Shown: in pieces, positions 1 to 10,262 of the stretch | Numbering within the stretch: the first letter of the stretch is position 1 | Layout of the letters: each line of letters opens with the position of its first letter | NCBI GenBank assembly: GCA_022793995.1 | Contig: JAAWDY010000033.1 | Location: 117,621-181,620 of the forward strand | Reading direction: 5' to 3' | DNA length: 64,000 nucleotides | Source: Coprococcus sp. | GTDB lineage: Bacteria > Bacillota > Clostridia > Lachnospirales > Lachnospiraceae | Made by a program: the position numbers and the translations under genes | The notes under the pieces: model-generated | Databases searched by the model: none | The model's input: only the letters and a program-made list of their open reading frames with translations | What the model was told of the DNA's origin: nothing

Positions 1-471
1 ATTGTGGCGACGATGGCGCTCTGTGAAGCAGCGGCTTACTATAAGACAAAAAATATGACGCTTTGGGATGCGATGGTATCGATTTACGAAAAATACGGAT
101 ACTATAAAGACGATGTCAAATCCATTACGATGAAGGGCATCGAAGGGCTTCAGAAGATTCAGGATATCATGCAGGGGCTTAGGGATAATCCGCCCACCAA
201 GATCGGCGGCTATAAAGTGCTGAAGGCAAGGGATTATCAGGCGGATACATTGAAGAATCTGGAGACAGGAGAAGTCACGGGAACAGGGCTTCCCAGCTCG
301 AACGTGTTGTACTATGACCTGAATGATAATGCCTGGGTATGTGTCCGCCCGTCCGGCACGGAACCGAAGGTGAAGTTCTACTTTGGAGTCAAAGGAACGT
401 CTCTTGAGGATGCGGATGCGAAATCCGAAGAGCTTGGAAGCGCGGTTCTGGCTATGGCAGGGCAGAATTAA
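1..471 (+). CDS. phosphoglucomutase/phosphomannomutase family, C-terminal fragment (5' truncated by window edge)
   Basis: C-terminal phosphohexomutase motif VRPSGTEPKVKFYFGV; ORF open at window start. Confidence 0.9.
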   Translation: MVATMALCEAAAYYKTKNMTLWDAMVSIYEKYGYYKDDVKSITMKGIEGLQKIQDIMQGLRDNPPTKIGGYKVLKARDYQADTLKNLETGEVTGTGLPSSNVLYYDLNDNAWVCVRPSGTEPKVKFYFGVKGTSLEDADAKSEELGSAVLAMAGQN

Positions 472-477
472 ATTTCC

Positions 478-660
478 ATTCACAGCCCTCCGCCCGCATG
501 CGCACTCGTCGCCTCTTCGAGGCTCCAGTTTCGCTCCTTATGGAGCTAAGACTGCTTATGTGGGAGGAGTTCCTGCTTCGCAGCCTTGATCTGGATTTGC
601 GGTCAGCCTCTTACATGCAAGCATGAGGAGTCTGCCTGCAAATTCAGATCGGCTGTGAAT
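478..660 (+). repeat. MITE-like/REP-like intergenic element, copy 1 (183 bp)
   Basis: Perfect 10-bp terminal inverted repeat ATTCACAGCC...GGCTGTGAAT; internal long hairpin with CATG-CAAG-CATG tip; related to copies at 60599-60757 and 19761-19809. Confidence 0.65.
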
Positions 661-695
661 CGTAACAGAATTAGCATGCATTTGAGTAAATATGC

Positions 696-724
696 TTGAC
701 AAAGACGGAAAAACCCTATATAAC
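696..724 (+). promoter_or_regulatory. sigma-A type promoter upstream of hup
   Basis: TTGACA (696-701), 17-nt spacer, TATAAC (719-724). Confidence 0.75.
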
Positions 725-820
725 TTTATTTAGGGTTGAGGGTTAACATGCATGAAAGCTGGGAGTAACCTTGCCAGAGGCTAGAATACAGAGTATTCTA
801 TGAATAAGATATAGGAGGAA

Positions 821-1102
821 ATGGCCATGAATAAGACAGAGTTGGTGGCGGCAGTAGCAGAGCAGGCTGAGATTTCAAAGAAGGATGCAGAAAAAGCTTT
901 GAAAGCTTTCGTAGACGTAGTGACAGAACAGTTGAAGAAAGAGGAAAAAGTACAGTTGGTAGGCTTCGGCACATTTGAAGTCAGCTCCAGAGCTGCAAGA
1001 GAGGGAAGAAATCCACTGACAAAAGAGCCTATGAAGATTGCTGCCTGCAAGGCGCCGAAGTTCAAAGCAGGAAAGGCTTTAAAGGATGCTGTTAACGCAT
1101 AG
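821..1102 (+). CDS. hup: HU family DNA-binding protein
   Basis: NKTELVAAVAEQAEISKKDAEKALKAFVDVVTEQL...VGFGTFEVSSRAAREGRNPLT is classic HU; AGGAGG upstream. Confidence 0.95.
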   Translation: MAMNKTELVAAVAEQAEISKKDAEKALKAFVDVVTEQLKKEEKVQLVGFGTFEVSSRAAREGRNPLTKEPMKIAACKAPKFKAGKALKDAVNA

Positions 1103-1192
1103 TGCGCCGTTAAGGGTGAACGGACTGCATCGCTGGGAAGGCGGTTTGGTTGGAAGCCTTGAGGGTTAATATATGGGAAATGAGTATTCGGA

Positions 1193-1218
1193 TAGAGAGC
1201 GCTTGCGCTCTCTATTTT
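1193..1218 (+). terminator. Rho-independent terminator after hup
   Basis: TAGAGAGCGC-TTGC-GCTCTCTA followed by TTTTT. Confidence 0.75.
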
Positions 1219-1339
1219 TAACCCTTGAGACTACTGTGTCAGCAGTGTAATAATATAATATTTCTACCTGTGCGGTTGAAACGGCGATTTATTGGCAGCC
1301 CACCGCACAGGTGGCAATATTTGAGGAAAGGAAAGAACG

Positions 1340-1579
1340 ATGAGATTAGACAAATTTTTGAAAGTATCGCGTCTTATTAAGCGCCGTACTGTGGCGAATG
1401 AGGCGTGCGACGCCGGCCGTGTGCTGGTAAACGGGAATGTGGCAAAGGCATCTCTTCATGTGAAGAAGGGGGATGTCCTTGAGATCCAGTTCGGAACAAA
1501 GACGGTAAAAGCAGAAGTCTTGGATTTGAAGGAGACGACGAAAAAGGACGAGGCGTCGGAACTGTTTCGATATCTGTAG
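1340..1579 (+). CDS. rqcP: RNA-binding S4 domain protein (RqcP/YabO-like)
   Basis: MRLDKFLKVSRLIKRRTVANEACDAGRVLVNG S4 domain; synteny with yabP/yabQ/divIC. Confidence 0.88.
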   Translation: MRLDKFLKVSRLIKRRTVANEACDAGRVLVNGNVAKASLHVKKGDVLEIQFGTKTVKAEVLDLKETTKKDEASELFRYL

Positions 1580-1726
1580 TCTGCGGGGAAAGAAAAAGAG
1601 CCGAATTAATCATAATTCCGTACAACCCTTCATACAATGGTTATTATGAAAGTTACATCGCCGGGAAGGCGGTTCGCTTCATGTAGAAAGCAGGGAAGGG
1701 CGGGATCGTATTTGGAAGAGAGGCAG

Positions 1727-2002
1727 ATGCCGAAGGCACAGAGCCATAAATTAGTGGTGAATAATCGCAAGACCAGCATGGTGACGGGGGTGTTGGATGT
1801 ATTGTCCTTTGACTTAAACGAGATCCTTCTGGAAACAGAGCAGGGCATGTTGATGGTGAAAGGAACGGACATGCACGTGAACCGTCTGAGCCTGGAAAAG
1901 GGGGAAGTGGATCTGTCGGGAAATATCGACAGTATTGCCTACTCCGACATCCACGGGGCGGCAAAGCAGGGTGAGAATTTCCTGGCAAAGCTATTCCGGT
2001 AG
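1727..2002 (+). CDS. yabP: sporulation protein YabP
   Basis: SHKLVVNNRKTSMVTGVLDVLSFDLNEILLETEQGML...LSGNIDSIAY; ATG at 1727 chosen inside ORF 1637-2002. Confidence 0.88.
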   Translation: MPKAQSHKLVVNNRKTSMVTGVLDVLSFDLNEILLETEQGMLMVKGTDMHVNRLSLEKGEVDLSGNIDSIAYSDIHGAAKQGENFLAKLFR

Positions 2003-2008
2003 GCGCTT

Positions 2009-2341
2009 ATGCTGGGGATTCAGATTGAATTTGCCGTATTTAACCATGCGATTCTGACCGGGATATTTATCGTTTCTGTCTACTTAGGGCTGCGAGTCTT
2101 AAGAAGGCTGATCGGCCATGCGCTGTGGGTGATAAATCTAGAAGACGTGCTGTATTGGATTTTTGCAGCGGGGTATCTCTTTGTGCAAATTTACCATACC
2201 AGTGATGGCATGATCCGGTGGTATTTTGTACTAGGTCTTGTGATTGGAATGCTCATTATGAAATTTTCTGCGTTTCTGGCAAAAAAAATAGACAAAAAAA
2301 TAAGCACTTTTCTGCAAAGAAAATCAGGAAAAAAGTCTTGA
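2009..2341 (+). CDS. yabQ: spore cortex biosynthesis protein YabQ
   Basis: Multi-TM small protein directly after yabP in the conserved order. Confidence 0.8.
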   Translation: MLGIQIEFAVFNHAILTGIFIVSVYLGLRVLRRLIGHALWVINLEDVLYWIFAAGYLFVQIYHTSDGMIRWYFVLGLVIGMLIMKFSAFLAKKIDKKISTFLQRKSGKKS

Positions 2342-2475
2342 TAATTGTCCTTAAAGAAGATAAGATTAATTTATATCTGCTGATCTAAGAGGAGAGGGAG
2401 AGGCGGAGGAACTACCAGGGAGTATCAGATAGGCGGCTGATAAGGGAGAAGGCTGCCGGCAAAAGGGGAATAAAT

Positions 2476-2802
2476 ATGGGGAGCCAGAGACAGAAGCGCC
2501 GCACGCGGTGTCCGGAAAGAAGGGTCCATCATCATAAGAGAAGCGTACTGGCTATCAGCGCTGTTATCCTTTTGCTGGGTACGGTCGTCATCATGCACGG
2601 CGCGTCGCTGGAGAAGAAGAACAGGCTCTACATGGCCCAGGAAGCAGAACTTAAGAGACAGATCGATGATGAGAAGAAACGTTCGGAAGAGATCGATAAG
2701 CTGAAAGAGTATATAGAGACAGATGAATATATTGAAGAGATGGCGAGGGAGAAGCTGGGTCTTGTGAAGGAGAACGAGATCTTGCTGCGGCCTGAGCAAT
2801 GA
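2476..2802 (+). CDS. divIC: septum formation initiator family protein (DivIC/FtsL-like)
   Basis: Single TM followed by coiled coil and EYIEEMAREKLGLVKENEIL. Confidence 0.85.
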   Translation: MGSQRQKRRTRCPERRVHHHKRSVLAISAVILLLGTVVIMHGASLEKKNRLYMAQEAELKRQIDDEKKRSEEIDKLKEYIETDEYIEEMAREKLGLVKENEILLRPEQ

Positions 2803-2893
2803 CAGATCTGTTTACAAAAGATGGGCTTTGGAAAGTGATTTCCAGGGCTCTTTTTTCAGGGAAGTGTATGAAAACAATAAGGGGGTTTCTGTG

Positions 2894-4306
2894 ATGGAAG
2901 AGTTAAGAGAAGGACTGGCGGTTATGCCCAATCCGTATGTGGCGCAGGCGGACAGGCTTGCGGCGTCGCTGCATCATCTGGCAGATACCTTCCTGATCCG
3001 GGAAGGGACGCGCAGGCAGCTTACGGAAGAAGAAATGCAGGGAATATTTGAGAAAGTTTCAGATAAAGTATGCGAGTCGTGCACAAGACGTGAGCAGTGT
3101 CTGGAAGGCAGCCGAGAACAGGTCTATCATATGGTTTACGAATTGATGCAGACAGTGGAAGAATACGGGGCGGAGCTGAACGTCGAGATGAAGAGGAAGC
3201 TTCAGAAACAGTGCTGCCTTGCGCCGCGCTTTCTAAGGCATACGTTAGAGGGGTTTCAGGAAGCGAAGCAGGCGCTTGCCTGGAATAATAAAATGGCGCT
3301 GAGCAGGGAAGGATGCGCTGTTCAGCTCGATACATTTGCACAGCTGATCCGCCATGCGACGAGAGAGCTGGATTCCAGCATATTTAACGACCCGCCGCTT
3401 GAAAAAAAGATAAAACAGCACTTAAAGCGGTCAGGGATACGGATGCTCAGCGCTGTTTTTTTTGTAAGTGCCCAGGGAAGATATGAGATCCATGTCACTG
3501 TGAAAGCAGAGAAGGGCGTGTGCGTTACTACAAAGGCTTTGGCAAAAATTTTATCACGGTGTACCGGGAAGAGAATGCTCCCGGCGGAGGATGAAAGACC
3601 GGTGATCGGCCAGGATTATTGTACTATAGTCTGTGTGGAAGGCCCTGGATATCATACGCTTCAGGGAATGGCGAAGGTAGGAAAAGGCTGCCAGAAAATA
3701 TCGGGGGACAGTTTTTTGATGACGCCACTCCCCGGAGGGCGGCAGGCGGCGATCCTTTCCGACGGGATGGGTTCCGGAGAGAAGGCGTTCCGTGAGAGCG
3801 CGATGGTGGTGGAGATGCTGGAGGAGCTTTTAAAAGCGGGATTTCCCCAGAGGACAGCGCTTTCCATGCTCAATACGGCGCTTGTGATGGGACGGGAGGA
3901 GATTCATTTTTCAACGGCGGATATGGCCGTCCTGAATCTGTACGATGGAAGCTGCGATTTTTTCAAAGCTGGCGCTGCACCGACGTTTATTCGGCGTGAA
4001 GACAGAGTGGAACATATCTATTCCCAGAGTCTTCCGCTCGGGGTGGTGCAGAACCAAGAGCCGGAGGAGGCGCAGGCTAAACTGTATTCAGGGGATGTGA
4101 TCGTGATGGTGACGGATGGCGTGCTTGATGCTCTGCCTTCTGGAGAGCAGGAAAAGATTCTTGACGAGGTTATTCTGGGCGCGGTGCTGGAGAATCCGGA
4201 AGAGCTCGCTCATTATATCCTGCAGAGCGTTCTGGAACATGCGGGCGATACGCCGCAGGACGATATGACGGTTCTGGTGGCGAGCCTGTGGGCAAACGCG
4301 CAGTAG
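2894..4306 (+). CDS. spoIIE: SpoIIE-family PP2C phosphatase (apparently without N-terminal membrane domain)
   Basis: SpoIIE central and PP2C motifs (VCESCTRREQC, ISGDSFLMTPLPGGRQAAILSDGMGSGEKA, MVTDGVLDA, DDMTVLVA); ORF starts at 2828, ATG 2894 preferred; no TM segment in the translated product. Confidence 0.85.
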   Translation: MEELREGLAVMPNPYVAQADRLAASLHHLADTFLIREGTRRQLTEEEMQGIFEKVSDKVCESCTRREQCLEGSREQVYHMVYELMQTVEEYGAELNVEMKRKLQKQCCLAPRFLRHTLEGFQEAKQALAWNNKMALSREGCAVQLDTFAQLIRHATRELDSSIFNDPPLEKKIKQHLKRSGIRMLSAVFFVSAQGRYEIHVTVKAEKGVCVTTKALAKILSRCTGKRMLPAEDERPVIGQDYCTIVCVEGPGYHTLQGMAKVGKGCQKISGDSFLMTPLPGGRQAAILSDGMGSGEKAFRESAMVVEMLEELLKAGFPQRTALSMLNTALVMGREEIHFSTADMAVLNLYDGSCDFFKAGAAPTFIRREDRVEHIYSQSLPLGVVQNQEPEEAQAKLYSGDVIVMVTDGVLDALPSGEQEKILDEVILGAVLENPEELAHYILQSVLEHAGDTPQDDMTVLVASLWANAQ

Positions 4307-4336
4307 TGTAACAATTTTGGAGGAAAGGAAAGTACC

Positions 4337-5794
4337 ATGCAGAAAAAAGTCCAAAAGTACATAGAACAGCATCATATGATTCAGCCGGGCGATACCGTAA
4401 TCGCGGGGGTATCCGGGGGAGCCGATTCAATCTGCCTTCTCTGCGTCCTGGTGGAACTATCCAAGGCCCTGGGATTTCACCTTGTGGTCGTGCATGTGAA
4501 CCATGGGATTCGAGGCGCGGCGGCAGACGCGGACGAAGCGTATGTCCAGGAACGCTGTGCGGCCTGGTCCATTCCCTGCGAGACATTTCATAGGGATGTG
4601 CCGGCTTTTGCAAAAGAGCACAGGATTTCGGAAGAGGAGGCGGGACGTACGATCAGGCGTGGGGCGTTCGAGGATGCGGTGCGCCGGCATGGAGGAGATC
4701 GGATCGCTCTGGCGCATCAGATGGAGGATAACGCGGAGACATTCCTTCTCAATCTTGCCAGAGGCAGCAGGATCAAAGGACTGGGAGGGATCCGTCCGGT
4801 AAACGGGGTTTATATCCGTCCGCTGCTCTGTGTAGGAAGACAGGAGATTGAACAATATTTGGAAAAAAAAGGGATTGCGTATTGTATGGACGCCACAAAT
4901 CTGGAGGATACTTATACAAGGAACCGAATACGAAGCCATGTTATCCCATATTTAATAGAAGAAGTAAATGAAAGGACAGTCGAACACATAAACGGCGCGA
5001 TGGAAGAGCTGCGAAAGATCCAGGATTACCTCGCAGAGCGGGCAGAAGAGGCATTTCAGAGATGCGTCCTGGAAAGGGAGGACGGATATCTGATCGGGAA
5101 GGAAGCGCTTGAGGGGCAGGAGGAGCTTTTGCGGAGCATGACCGTAAGAATGGCGCTGGCGCGTCTGGCAGGAGGGGTGAAGGATCTGGAAGAAATCCAT
5201 GCAAAGGCCATTCTGGAACTAATGGGAAAGCAAAGCGGGAGGAAGGCTATCCTTCCATACGGGATCTGCGCGGTACGGACGTACGGCGGCGTCCTGCTCA
5301 GGAAATCGGAGAGCCGTAAAGGAGCCTCGGAGGGAAAGAAAGCGCTGGAAGGAAAGGAAGATCCGGAAGGAAAAGAAATGTTCCTGGATCTGTATCTGAA
5401 CCAGGAAAAGACTTTTCAATATGGGGAATGGACGATTTCCTGTCGCATTTTGCAAAATGTGGGAAATATGGACGATGTTCCTAAAAAAAAATACACGAAA
5501 TGGTTTGACTATGATATAATAAAACAGAATGTCAGCATACGGGCCCGCAGGCCGGGCGATTGGATCGTGATCGACAGGAATGGGAATTCACAAAAACTCA
5601 AGTCTTATTTTATCAACGAGAAGATACCTGCTGACATCCGCTCCGGAATCCCGCTGATCGCAGAAGGCGATCAGATCCTATGGATCGTGGGATACCGGCA
5701 GAGTAAGGCCTATCAAGTGACGAAAGAGACAACTTCTATATTAGAGATTTCGGTAGTGGAGGAATGTACATGGCAGAGACAATCAGGGTGTTGA
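4337..5794 (+). CDS. tilS: tRNA(Ile)-lysidine synthase TilS
   Basis: PP-loop SGGADS, HVNHGIRG; position before hpt-ftsH. Confidence 0.93.
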   Translation: MQKKVQKYIEQHHMIQPGDTVIAGVSGGADSICLLCVLVELSKALGFHLVVVHVNHGIRGAAADADEAYVQERCAAWSIPCETFHRDVPAFAKEHRISEEEAGRTIRRGAFEDAVRRHGGDRIALAHQMEDNAETFLLNLARGSRIKGLGGIRPVNGVYIRPLLCVGRQEIEQYLEKKGIAYCMDATNLEDTYTRNRIRSHVIPYLIEEVNERTVEHINGAMEELRKIQDYLAERAEEAFQRCVLEREDGYLIGKEALEGQEELLRSMTVRMALARLAGGVKDLEEIHAKAILELMGKQSGRKAILPYGICAVRTYGGVLLRKSESRKGASEGKKALEGKEDPEGKEMFLDLYLNQEKTFQYGEWTISCRILQNVGNMDDVPKKKYTKWFDYDIIKQNVSIRARRPGDWIVIDRNGNSQKLKSYFINEKIPADIRSGIPLIAEGDQILWIVGYRQSKAYQVTKETTSILEISVVEECTWQRQSGC

Positions 5795-6291
5795 TATCAG
5801 AAGAAGATGTGAACGCCAGAATTAACGAACTTGCAAAGAAGATCAGCGACGACTATGCCGGAGGGCAAGTACATTTGATCTGTATCCTGAAGGGCAGTGT
5901 ATTTTTTATGTGTGAACTGGCGAAGCGAATCACGGTTCCGGTTTCCATGGATTTTATGAGTGTGAGCAGTTACGGCAATGAAACTACGTCCAGCGGAGTC
6001 GTTAAGATCAAAAAGGATCTGGATGAAACGCTGAAAGGAAAGGATGTCATTGTGGTGGAGGATATTGTGGACTCCGGACGCACTTTGTACTATCTTTTCG
6101 ATATCCTGAAAGAAAGAGGACCGAAGAGTCTAAGGCTTTGTACGCTTTTGGATAAACCAGAGAGGCGTGTATGCGACGTGAAGGTGGATTATATCGGGTT
6201 TGAGATACCGGATGAATTTGTCGTGGGTTATGGTCTGGATTTTGCACAGAAGTACAGGAACCTGCCGTATGTTGGCTGTGTTAAAATGTAG
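5770..6291 (+). CDS. hpt: hypoxanthine phosphoribosyltransferase
   Basis: VIVVEDIVDSGRTL PRPP motif; overlaps tilS end. Confidence 0.94.
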   Translation: MAETIRVLISEEDVNARINELAKKISDDYAGGQVHLICILKGSVFFMCELAKRITVPVSMDFMSVSSYGNETTSSGVVKIKKDLDETLKGKDVIVVEDIVDSGRTLYYLFDILKERGPKSLRLCTLLDKPERRVCDVKVDYIGFEIPDEFVVGYGLDFAQKYRNLPYVGCVKM

Positions 6292-6312
6292 AAAACGGAA
6301 GGGGTATTTTGC

Positions 6313-8124
6313 TTGAATAATAATAGAACAAGAGGGATAAGTGGACTTACGCTGCTATTTGGCATCGTTCTGATCGCTATAATATACTGGTTTGTGGGGA
6401 ATCCGGGAAGTCAGGAAGCTCCCTATACCTATCGGGACTTCCAGAATGGGGTGAAGGAGGATCAGATCACGCGTGTCGAGATCCGGCAGAACCGTGTTGC
6501 GCCGACAGGGACCATACGGGTCCAGGATAAAAAGGACGAGCTGCATGAGCTTCACGTTTCGGATGTAAATGAGATACAGGATTTTCTGGACTCCTATGAT
6601 GTGGAGTTTGAAGTGGCGGATGTTCCGCAGGACAGTTGGGTGGTGACGACACTGCTCCCGACCCTTTTAATGGTAGGAGCCGTGCTTTTTGTCGTTGCAA
6701 TGATGAACCGCCAGGGCGGGGCGAACGCCAAGGCTATGAATTTCGGAAAGAGCCGTGCCAGAATGAGCACGGAGCTGGATAATAAAGTCACATTTGCCCA
6801 GGTGGCGGGATTAAAGGAGGAGAAAGAGGAGTTGGAGGAGATTGTGGATTTCCTGAAGGCTCCTGGAAAATATACCCAAGTGGGGGCAAGGATACCGAAG
6901 GGCGTTTTGCTGGAGGGTCCTCCGGGGACAGGTAAGACTCTTCTGGCAAAAGCAGTCGCAGGAGAAGCGGGGGTGCCCTTTTTTACAATTTCTGGTTCAG
7001 ATTTTGTTGAGATGTTCGTAGGAGTGGGCGCTTCCCGGGTCAGGGATTTGTTCGAGGATGCCAAGGGAAATGCGCCATGTATTGTATTTATTGACGAGAT
7101 CGACGCGGTGGCGAGACGGCGCGGGACCGGTATGGGCGGCGGCCATGATGAAAGAGAGCAGACGCTCAATCAGCTCTTGGTAGAAATGGACGGTTTTGGC
7201 GTCAATGAAGGAATCATTGTGATGGCGGCCACGAACAGGGTCGATATCCTGGATCCGGCGATCCTGCGTCCGGGCAGGTTTGACCGTAAAGTTATGGTAG
7301 GAAGACCGGACGTCCAGGGACGTCTGGAGATTCTGCAGGTTCACGCCAAAGGAAAACCTCTGGGGGACGATGTGGATTTGGAACAGACCGCGCGGACAAC
7401 GGCTGGATTTACTGGGGCGGATCTGGAGAACCTTCTCAACGAGGCCGCGATCCTGGCGGCAAAAGAGGGAAGAGTCTATCTGCAGCAGTCCGATATCAGG
7501 CATGCGTTTATCAAGGTTGGAATTGGCGCGGAAAAGAAGAGTCGGGTGATTTCGGATAAAGAGAAAAAGATTACCGCCTTTCACGAAGCTGGACATGCTA
7601 TTTTGTTCCATGTCCTTCCAGATGTGGGACCTGTGTACAGCGTGTCGATCATCCCTACAGGAGTCGGCGCAGCGGGGTATACGATGCCGCTTCCAGAAAA
7701 AGATGAAATGTTTAATACAAAGGGTAGGATGTTGCAGGATATCACAGTGGCGCTTGGCGGCCGCGCGGCGGAAGAGATGGTGTTCGACGATATTACCACA
7801 GGGGCGTCGCAGGACATCCGCCAGGCAACCGCTTATGCGAAATCGATGGTTACCAAGTTTGGTATGTCTGAGCAGCTTGGCCTGGTAAACTATGATAATG
7901 ACAGCGACGAAGTATTTATTGGAAGGGACTGGGGACACACCTCCCGCGGGTACGGAGAGAAGGTTGCATCCACGATCGATATGGAAGTAAAACGGATTAT
8001 CGACGAGTGCTATGTGGAGGCGAAACGGATGATTGAGGAGCGTAGGGACGTACTGGATCGTTGTGCAGAGCTGCTGCTCCAAAAAGAGAAGATAACGAGG
8101 GAAGAATTTGAGGCACTGTTTTAG
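6313..8124 (+). CDS. ftsH: ATP-dependent zinc metalloprotease FtsH
   Basis: [26 protein letters not shown] region, HEAGH zinc site. Confidence 0.97.
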   Translation: MNNNRTRGISGLTLLFGIVLIAIIYWFVGNPGSQEAPYTYRDFQNGVKEDQITRVEIRQNRVAPTGTIRVQDKKDELHELHVSDVNEIQDFLDSYDVEFEVADVPQDSWVVTTLLPTLLMVGAVLFVVAMMNRQGGANAKAMNFGKSRARMSTELDNKVTFAQVAGLKEEKEELEEIVDFLKAPGKYTQVGARIPKGVLLEGPPGTGKTLLAKAVAGEAGVPFFTISGSDFVEMFVGVGASRVRDLFEDAKGNAPCIVFIDEIDAVARRRGTGMGGGHDEREQTLNQLLVEMDGFGVNEGIIVMAATNRVDILDPAILRPGRFDRKVMVGRPDVQGRLEILQVHAKGKPLGDDVDLEQTARTTAGFTGADLENLLNEAAILAAKEGRVYLQQSDIRHAFIKVGIGAEKKSRVISDKEKKITAFHEAGHAILFHVLPDVGPVYSVSIIPTGVGAAGYTMPLPEKDEMFNTKGRMLQDITVALGGRAAEEMVFDDITTGASQDIRQATAYAKSMVTKFGMSEQLGLVNYDNDSDEVFIGRDWGHTSRGYGEKVASTIDMEVKRIIDECYVEAKRMIEERRDVLDRCAELLLQKEKITREEFEALF

Positions 8125-8174
8125 GACAAAGGCTTTGACACCAGAAGGGCAAGTGATTCATAGGGGTTGGTTAC

Positions 8175-10217
8175 ATGAAGAAAGAAGCATTGTTTTGTGA
8201 CGGGACGGAGGCGTATGTTTCACCTCCGGAACCGGAAGAAGGAGATAGAGTCCAGTTCTGGTTCAGGACAGCCAGGGACGATGTGGACGAAGTATACCTG
8301 GAATATGGCGGCGAGAGCTTTCCTATGACAAAGCGGCTGTCAAAAGGCAGGTTTGATTATTACCGGGTGATCCGTGAGATGGGAGAAGATACACTGCGTT
8401 ATCATTTCCGGATCAAGTCGAAGGAACAGGTGTGTTATTATAACCGGTGGGGCGTGACGGATGAGCTGATGGAATACTATGATTATAGTATTGCACCAGG
8501 ATTTGCCACGCCGGATTGGGCGAAAGGGGCGGTCATGTATCAGATCTACACGGACCGCTTTTGTAACGGGGATCCATCCAATGATGTGGAGACAGGAGAG
8601 TATTTTTATATTGGCAGGCCGGTCCAGAAGGTAGAAGACTGGTATCGGAATCCAGAGGCCGTGGATGTGTGGGAATTCTATGGGGGAGATCTCAAGGGGA
8701 TTATGGACAAGCTGGATTACCTACAGAACTTGGGTGTGGAAGTGATCTATTGTAATCCCTTGTTCGTATCGCCGTCCAACCATAAATATGATACGCAGGA
8801 CTATGATTACATAGACCCGCATGTAGGCAGAATTATACTGGACGGGGGAAGGTGTCTTAAAGCGGGTGAGAACGGTAATATCGACGCGGAAAAGTACCGT
8901 ATCCGCACGACGAGCCAGGAAAATCTGGAAGCAAGCAATGTACTTTTTATCGATTTAGTTGAGGCGATCCACAAAAGAGGCATGAAGATCATTATCGACG
9001 GAGTCTTCAACCATTGCGGGTCGTTTAATAAATGGCTGGACAGGGAGCTTCTCTATGAACATGCCAAGGGATATAAGCATGGCGCGTTCGTATCGCCGGA
9101 CAGTCCGTTCCGGAATTATTTTCTGTTCCACAGGACAGATGCCGAGGCATGGCCGGGGAATATGAGCTATGATGGATGGTGGGGACACGATACGCTTCCA
9201 AAGCTCAATTATGAAGAGTCGCCGGAACTGGTAGATTATGTGCTTGGAATCGCGAAGAAGTGGGTTTCACACCCATATAATGTGGATGGATGGCGTTTGG
9301 ATGTGGCCGCGGACTTAGGGCAGAGTAATGAATTTAATCATAAATTCTGGAAAGAGTTTAGGAAAGTGGTGAAAGAGGCGAACCCGCATGCCTTGATTCT
9401 TGCCGAACATTACGGGGATCCCAGTGAATGGCTTCAAGGGGACGAGTGGGATACAGTGATGAACTATGACGCATTTATGGAGCCCGTGACCTGGTTTTTG
9501 ACAGGGATGGAGAAACACAGCGACGAGTACAGAGAGGATCTGATCGGAAATGCCGACCATTTTCTGAGTTCTATGAAACACCATATGGCGAATCTGATGA
9601 CTCCGTCTCTCCAGACAGCAATGAACCAGCTCTCAAACCATGACCACTCTCGTTTCCTAACCCGGACGAATCATATTGCCGGCAGAGTCAGCGAGTGGGG
9701 ATCCGAGGCGGCTGAGCGAGATGTCAATCATGCGATCATGCGGGCGGCCATCGTTATCCAGATGACTTGGGTGGGCGCGCCGACGCTCTATTATGGCGAC
9801 GAGGCGGGACTGTGCGGATTCACAGACCCGGACAACCGCCGCACATATCCTTGGGGCAGAGAGAATAAAGAGATGCTGAGTTTTTATCGGGAGATGATTC
9901 AGATCCACCGGCGTAATATTAGTCTTAGGAAGGGGTCGATCCGTTTTCTGCTGGCAGAAAAGGATCTGATTGCGTACGGGAGATTCTGGGGGGATGAGCA
10001 GGTTATTGTCGTCATCAATATCGCAAAGGAGCTCCGCGAGGTTACGATTCCGGTGTATCTGGCAGAGGTAAAAGAGGGCAGTTCGATGGCGAGGCTGATT
10101 TATTCATACGACGGAGGCTATATTGGAGAGTTTGACGAGTATGTGGCGGCGGACGGAATGCTTTCTGTTATTATGGGAAAAGAATCAGCGTTGGTGCTGA
10201 AAAATAAAAAATGGTAA
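8175..10217 (+). CDS. GH13 alpha-amylase family glycosidase (neopullulanase/cyclomaltodextrinase-like)
   Basis: YQIYTDRFCNGDPSND, DGVFNHCG, DGWRLDVAAD, LSNHDHSRF motifs. Confidence 0.9.
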   Translation: MKKEALFCDGTEAYVSPPEPEEGDRVQFWFRTARDDVDEVYLEYGGESFPMTKRLSKGRFDYYRVIREMGEDTLRYHFRIKSKEQVCYYNRWGVTDELMEYYDYSIAPGFATPDWAKGAVMYQIYTDRFCNGDPSNDVETGEYFYIGRPVQKVEDWYRNPEAVDVWEFYGGDLKGIMDKLDYLQNLGVEVIYCNPLFVSPSNHKYDTQDYDYIDPHVGRIILDGGRCLKAGENGNIDAEKYRIRTTSQENLEASNVLFIDLVEAIHKRGMKIIIDGVFNHCGSFNKWLDRELLYEHAKGYKHGAFVSPDSPFRNYFLFHRTDAEAWPGNMSYDGWWGHDTLPKLNYEESPELVDYVLGIAKKWVSHPYNVDGWRLDVAADLGQSNEFNHKFWKEFRKVVKEANPHALILAEHYGDPSEWLQGDEWDTVMNYDAFMEPVTWFLTGMEKHSDEYREDLIGNADHFLSSMKHHMANLMTPSLQTAMNQLSNHDHSRFLTRTNHIAGRVSEWGSEAAERDVNHAIMRAAIVIQMTWVGAPTLYYGDEAGLCGFTDPDNRRTYPWGRENKEMLSFYREMIQIHRRNISLRKGSIRFLLAEKDLIAYGRFWGDEQVIVVINIAKELREVTIPVYLAEVKEGSSMARLIYSYDGGYIGEFDEYVAADGMLSVIMGKESALVLKNKKW

Positions 10218-10262
10218 AGCGATGGGGAGTCATAAACTGTACGGAAGGAGGAGAAAAAAAGT

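Noticed and set aside
383-589. 68-aa plus-strand ORF running into the intergenic repeat
   Set aside because: Starts inside the phosphohexomutase gene out of frame and reads into the MITE-like element.
1265-1313. Hairpin ACCTGTGCGGT...ACCGCACAGGT upstream of rqcP as a riboswitch
   Set aside because: A clear 11-bp stem exists, but no known riboswitch core was recognised and there is only one instance.
6997-8082. 361-aa minus-strand ORF opposite ftsH
   Set aside because: Antisense shadow of a strongly conserved coding gene; no recognisable motifs.
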